This document shows positions 15,201 through 21,200 of a DNA stretch of 64,000 nt, piece after piece; position 1 is the stretch's first letter; each line of letters opens with the position of its first letter. The notes under the pieces were generated by a model. It had not been told where the DNA came from. It ran no database searches and worked only from the letters and a program-made list of their open reading frames with translations. Source of the stretch: Helopsaltes ochotensis. Lineage: Eukaryota; Chordata; Aves; Passeriformes; Locustellidae. The DNA lies in contig VXBM01001630.1 in assembly GCA_013400155.1 (NCBI GenBank), forward strand, positions 5,166 through 69,165. The letters run 5' to 3'. The translations under genes were made by a program, and so were the position numbers.

Positions 15201-18200
15201 AAAAACTCACTGAAATCTCCAAGGGAGAGCTGAAATCCCCTGTTGAAGAGCTCTGTGTATCTAAACAGCAGCAAATCCCAGGCCCACCAACCCCTGACTT
15301 TTCTTATCACTGTTTTAGAGGAACATTTGTAGACCCACAAGAGCGAACTGGTCTTGGAGACAGTCCTGAGAGTTTCTGCATCTGGGGAGATACTTGAGGT
15401 CTTCTTACTGAATTAATAAATTGATTATTTCATTCATTCCTAATCCAGCATCAAACTGCCAAGGGAGTTATACTCTCATATGTTCTACTTTGTACTCCAA
15501 CATCAAGTACATATCGTTCTATGAAACACCACTACTATCAGAGCTTACTTAACACACTTTTATTTTCTGTTCCATTGTGAAGCTTTTACATCTAATCAAA
15601 GACCACGGCACGTCCCAGGTTACACCATAACCCAACAGCCCTTGGTACCCACAGGCAAATCCCTGCTTTGACACTCACATCACTCAGAGTCTTCTGAGCC
15701 TGTGCCACCCTCCTGAGCTCTGGACTGTCATTGTAGGGATAAAACAATGTCTTGTCTGCATCCCAGTCTTCAGTATAGAGTTTCTACGGGAAAAAAAACG
15801 CCAGAATGCTCATTATTAATTCATTTCTGGCTTTGAAAGCTCATTTTACTTCAGCTGCTTAGATCTGTGGTTAGTTTTTGTTACCTTGCTGAACATTGCT
15901 GTGTTTTTTATTGCGTTCACAAGCTCTGGAGCATCAGGGGGGAGCAGGTACTTGTCCTTATTCTCCTCCCAGTTCTGTTTATATAATACCTGAAAGGAAA
16001 GATCAGCAAGTTGGTCACTCTATCATTAAAAAAAATATTTACTTCTGTGAATAAACTGCCTTGAAAGATTTTTTTTCAAAATCAAAGTCTCAGAGCAGTA
16101 ACATCTAAAGAGAGAAACTGGGGATATTGAAGATTATACTTATATTTGCCTTACTAACTTCTCTGCTATCCCTCCCTGTGCTTCTAACCTGGTGTATAAA
16201 GGTTGCTTCAGCACCCTGAGCTCAAAACTTTGCTCTTATCAGTAACCTCAAGATCCACCAGTGTTGGGAAAGTCAGAAGTCACTCACCTTGCTCACTTGC
16301 TGTGACACTTTCTTTGCATGTTCTATATCCTTGGCCTTTTCATCCACGTGGCAAATGGTTCTGGCAATTTCCCCAGCCATGCGGTATTTAACCTGGAACA
16401 GAGCACAAAATTCATTGGTTTTACAGCAAAAATGACTGACTTTTATTTTTTTTAACCAGAATAATGACATTTTCACCCTTCATATAAACACCCAGAACCT
16501 GGATGGACCTAGAAATGCAGCTGTTACCCACCTCGCTGAGCTGGTCCTGCACTTTCTTGATCCTCCGGATTTCTGGGGTATCAATTGTGGAAGCATATGG
16601 CTTTCCTTTTTCTTTCCTAAATTTTTCTTTGTATTTGTTCTGGAAGAAAACAATGATAAAAATAATTAAGACATATCCCCGAGCTCTGGCAGAACTGGAT
16701 TAGCAATTATTGCCATATTTATCTGGTTAGGACAGGACTTTGGGGCAGATCATTCAACAATATAAACTGAAATTATCCAACTACATTTGCACTTCTGCTT
16801 ATTTTAGCCAACTGAGTTTATTCCATCTGACACAACAGGAAAAAAATCTAACTTGAATCCATCTCTAACTTGGATCACCTCTAATTTATTACATTTTACC
16901 CATATTGATAAACCCAGTTATTTGCACTATAGCTACCAAACAATCCCTGTAAATCATTTTTAAAGCTGGTGTTCCTCAAGAAATAAGACACATGGGACAA
17001 CCTACCTCGCTGAACAGGTCCTTCATTTTATTGCTGTGTTCCAGGTAAGGCGTCAAAAACTTGGAGGGGTCCACTTTTGTCCGGATTGTCTTCTTCCTGA
17101 TGGGAGGGGCCGCTGCATCCTCCCTGGAGGGCTGGGTGTGCTCAGCTGTGTAGGTGGTGGTTGTGGTGGTCTCAGGGCCTGAGTAGTCTGTGCTGATGGT
17201 CTCAGTGATCTCAGTGATCACCTGGAGATCAAAAAAATTCAAGGATCACTTGTTTTATAGCTGTGAAAGTTCATCAGGATTAAGGCTTTCACCCCCCTGA
17301 GCTGGGTGTACTCAGGTCTGTATGTGGTTGTGGTGGTCTCAGGGCCTGAGTACTCTGTGCTGATGGTCTCAGTGATCTCAGTGATCACCTGGAGATCAAA
17401 AAAATTCAAGAATCACTTGTTTTATAGCTGTAAAAGTTCGTTATGATAAGGGTTTTTCATCCCCCTGAGCTGATGAAAAGATGCTCTGCTCTCATCCAGA
17501 TCCACATGGAGACAGAAAATCAGGGACACTTTTCCTACTGGGATTACCATTGTGCTCCCTATATATCACCCACCCGAAAAAAACCCACAAGGAATGAACT
17601 CTCTGGCTGGTTCCTGCATCAAACTCATGGAATTATTCTCCAGAGGGTCTGGGAGAGTGGGGCTCCAGCTGTCTCTGCTCTACATGCATTTATTTCCAGC
17701 CAATTAAAATGCTTCATACACTCGTTTATCAACATAGTCATGCTGCAAGCAGTAATTTTAATACTAAGGTTCTAATGAAAAGCATCTAAAAATAATTATC
17801 ACAACTAAAAACCCCAAAGAAATGTCAGGTTTTTATTTCGAATCAATTAGCTTTATAAAAAATTGCCTTTAAAAAGGAATTCATGAAGGTCAGAGTTCTG
17901 AGAGTTATTTGCACCAATGAGACAGAGCTGAAAATGCACCAAGAATTACACAATTAATAACTTCTGTTTCTGCATAAGCCATAAAGCATAATTCATGATA
18001 ACACAGCAGAGAGTTGGGTTGTAGCTGTTTTTAGAAGTAGAATTTCAAATTATGGCAATCACTCCTTGGTGACCCAAATATTTGTTATCAGTGACATGAT
18101 GAAAAATCTGCAAAACTGTAATTTTTCAGTGAAATTACACAAGGTGAAGGGAACAGAACTGATACACGTAAACTGATCTTAGATCATCACACAGCAGGGA

Positions 18201-21200
18201 CTTGAAGCAAAAATTAAATATTAAGAAGCAGTTGTTCACTGATATTTGTGTGTTTAATGTGGAAAAATTAAATCTCAGAAGACAAAAAGCTGCTAATTTA
18301 GTGTTTCGTGTTAATTACAGGCATTTACATGCTACATGCAGCATGACAGGGACCTTTACCTCGTGTGGCTCACCCTCCTCAATAACTGTCTCCTCAATGT
18401 AGTACTTTGAAAGAAAAGAGAAAAAAAATCACTCTTAGGCCAGATCAGCAAATTGTAGCTTCTGTGAAGCTGTTTTAAAACAACACATTTCTGAAGAAAC
18501 AGGATTTTAGTTCACAGGTGTTTATGGAGTCCTTTGGTAACTCTGAATATCTGTTCATGTTTTGCATTAATGATGGGATTTTTATTCCATACATTCCCCA
18601 ACTAATAATCATCCAAATAATTAATGAAAGATTGTTATCTAATTTTACCCACAAGAGGGAAGATATTGATGATCACACTAAAAGAATCAGCATTTAAACC
18701 CCAGGATTTTCCTGCTTTTGGTGACACCCATGACTGTTGTCGTCAGGGTTGTTCCTACAAGGACACCAATAATTTCTGGCTGCTGGTTAAACTTTGTTGC
18801 TGATCACAACTCTGAGCCTGCTGATTTTTCACCCGTTTTACTGCCCATTATCCCCCTACATCTCATAAATTTGGGGATAGAACCATAACGGGAGGTGTCC
18901 CTAAAGCCAGGTAGACAACCTTCACTGGTCTCCCCTCGTCCACAGCAGCTGGGAACTCGTTATAAAAATTAATGAGGTTCATCTGTCATAGATTGCTCTT
19001 GATAACTCAGTGTTCACTTCTCCACATGACCTTCATGTCTTTCATGTATTTAAAAATAGCTCCTCAAAGGATTTGCTCCGCAGCCTTCCCAAAGAACAAA
19101 GTGAGATTGACCAGCCTGCAGCTCCCCGGATCTTCCTTCTTGTCTTTCTTGAAGACCAAATCCAGATGAACATTGCCCATGGATGTACGAATGGAGTTTG
19201 TAGTGGTTTAAATCTTTAAGTTTCTCCCAAACTGTCTGCTCCTGCTTCCATCTGCAGTATTTTTCCTTTTTTTGAGTATTTTCCTCCGTCAGGAGCTCTG
19301 TGTTCCTCCACTCCATCCTTCTGCTGTTTGATTTCTGCACTTTGGGCTCAGCTGTGAGCTCGGGGAAATCATGCGGGATGAATACCCAGCTATTCTAGGG
19401 TCTTTGATGTTTCCCATGGGATTTTCCCCGAGCAACCCCAATTCTGCTCTTCCAAAATCTGGGATAATTCCATTTCTTTTGCTCACTGCTCCCTGTATCT
19501 TCAGCTCCATTGATCCATGCAGCCCTTGATCTTTGCATTTTTCCCCTCAGTTCTGGCTTGTTTGTGAGCACCACGTCCAGTGGAGCATCTTTTCCAGAAG
19601 GGACAACAGAGTTGGGAAAGGATCTGGAGCCCCAGGAGCGGCTGAGGGAGCGGGGAAAGGGGATCAGCCTGGAGAAAAGGAGGCTCAGGGGGGACCTTTT
19701 GTCTCTGCACAACTCCCTGACAGGATGTGCGGCCAGATCGGGCTTTCCTCCCAGGGAATAATCGGCGGGACAACGGGAAACAGCCTCAGGTTGTGGCGGG
19801 GGTGGTTTTTTTTGGTCGGATTTCGAGGAAAATCCATTCCCCGTCCGCCACTTCCCGCCCGCGGCCGCGCGGTGGCGCCGGCCCGGGGAAATGGCGGCCG
19901 CGCTGAGGGGACCCCGCGGCCTCGGCCTCCGGCACCTGCCCCGCTCAGAAATGACGGGGAAAAAGCTTTTAAAGACATTGCTGCGGGAAGCAGGCCTCGC
20001 TGTGTGCGGGATGTGCCTCGCCTGCACAGAGAGGAAATGGGGAAATGCGGGGTTTATGGTGGAAAATCTCCTCCGAGCGGTGATTGCTGGGGGTCCCTCG
20101 CCGCCGCTGCGGGAACGGAAAACTCTGTGAAGCTAAAAAATTTCTCGTTAAAATTTAAGTCCCTTTCTGAGAGCTCTTTTCCTCAAAGTTAGTTCAAGCG
20201 ACCAAGACGTTCTTCCCAAGCTGTGTCATACTGGGCTGTTCTGAGGTGATTTCCATGCTGGACCCAACTTTTGACAGCATCTTCCAGAAACCTCCCACAA
20301 AACCTTCACCAGACTTTCTACAAAACCTTTCACTTTCTCTACAAAATATTCCACAAAACCCTCTGCAAAATCTTCCACAAAACTTTCTACAAGCTATCTA
20401 CGAAATCTCCCACAACCCCCCCCACAACCCCCCCTGCAAAATCATCCATAAACTTTATACAAAACCTTAAAGAAAACCTCAGGTAACTCGGCAGCAAATG
20501 TTTGTATCGCTCACTGTGGATTTTTGCACATCCCAAGACAGCTACAACATCAAGTAAAGGCTCATAATTCCAGAGACAGGTAAAAAATAGCATCTTAAAA
20601 TCTTCGGCAATACCTCAGCCACTCGATATTCAATGATCATGTCCTTCTCTTTCAGATGAATTTCTGATAGGACTCATGGGTTTAAAATCTTGGAGTGATA
20701 GAGGAATTAAGAAAATTCTGGAAAGGCTTTGAATTGCACCAGATGCTGCTGTTCCTCCTTTATTTAGCATCTCACCACCAGTATCCCCAAGGGAAGCTAC
20801 TAAAGCAGTGCCTCCTCAGCCCAAGGAATGTGGTTACAGCAGGGTGGTCATTAAAAATCAAAAACAAAGGATGAAATGGGGCTGTGTGAACAAAAAGCCC
20901 AAAATACCATAACTCCTGCTGGAATAAATAAACAATGAGAGCAAATAAATATCCACTACAGAGCACACACAATGCACAGGAAACACAAAGGCAATTACAA
21001 GTAACATGGGAATAAGGAATTGAATGAAGGGTTGGTGTCATTGTAGCTAGGTAGTAAAACGTCTTTAAAATGGACTTTATGAGTGGTGACACCTGTTTTG
21101 CAAAATGCATTTAACTACTCTGACTGGCAAATTATTTGGCTTTAATTCATTCACTATTTGAAATACATAAAGCTGGCAGTGCCCTCACACTACCTGAAGT

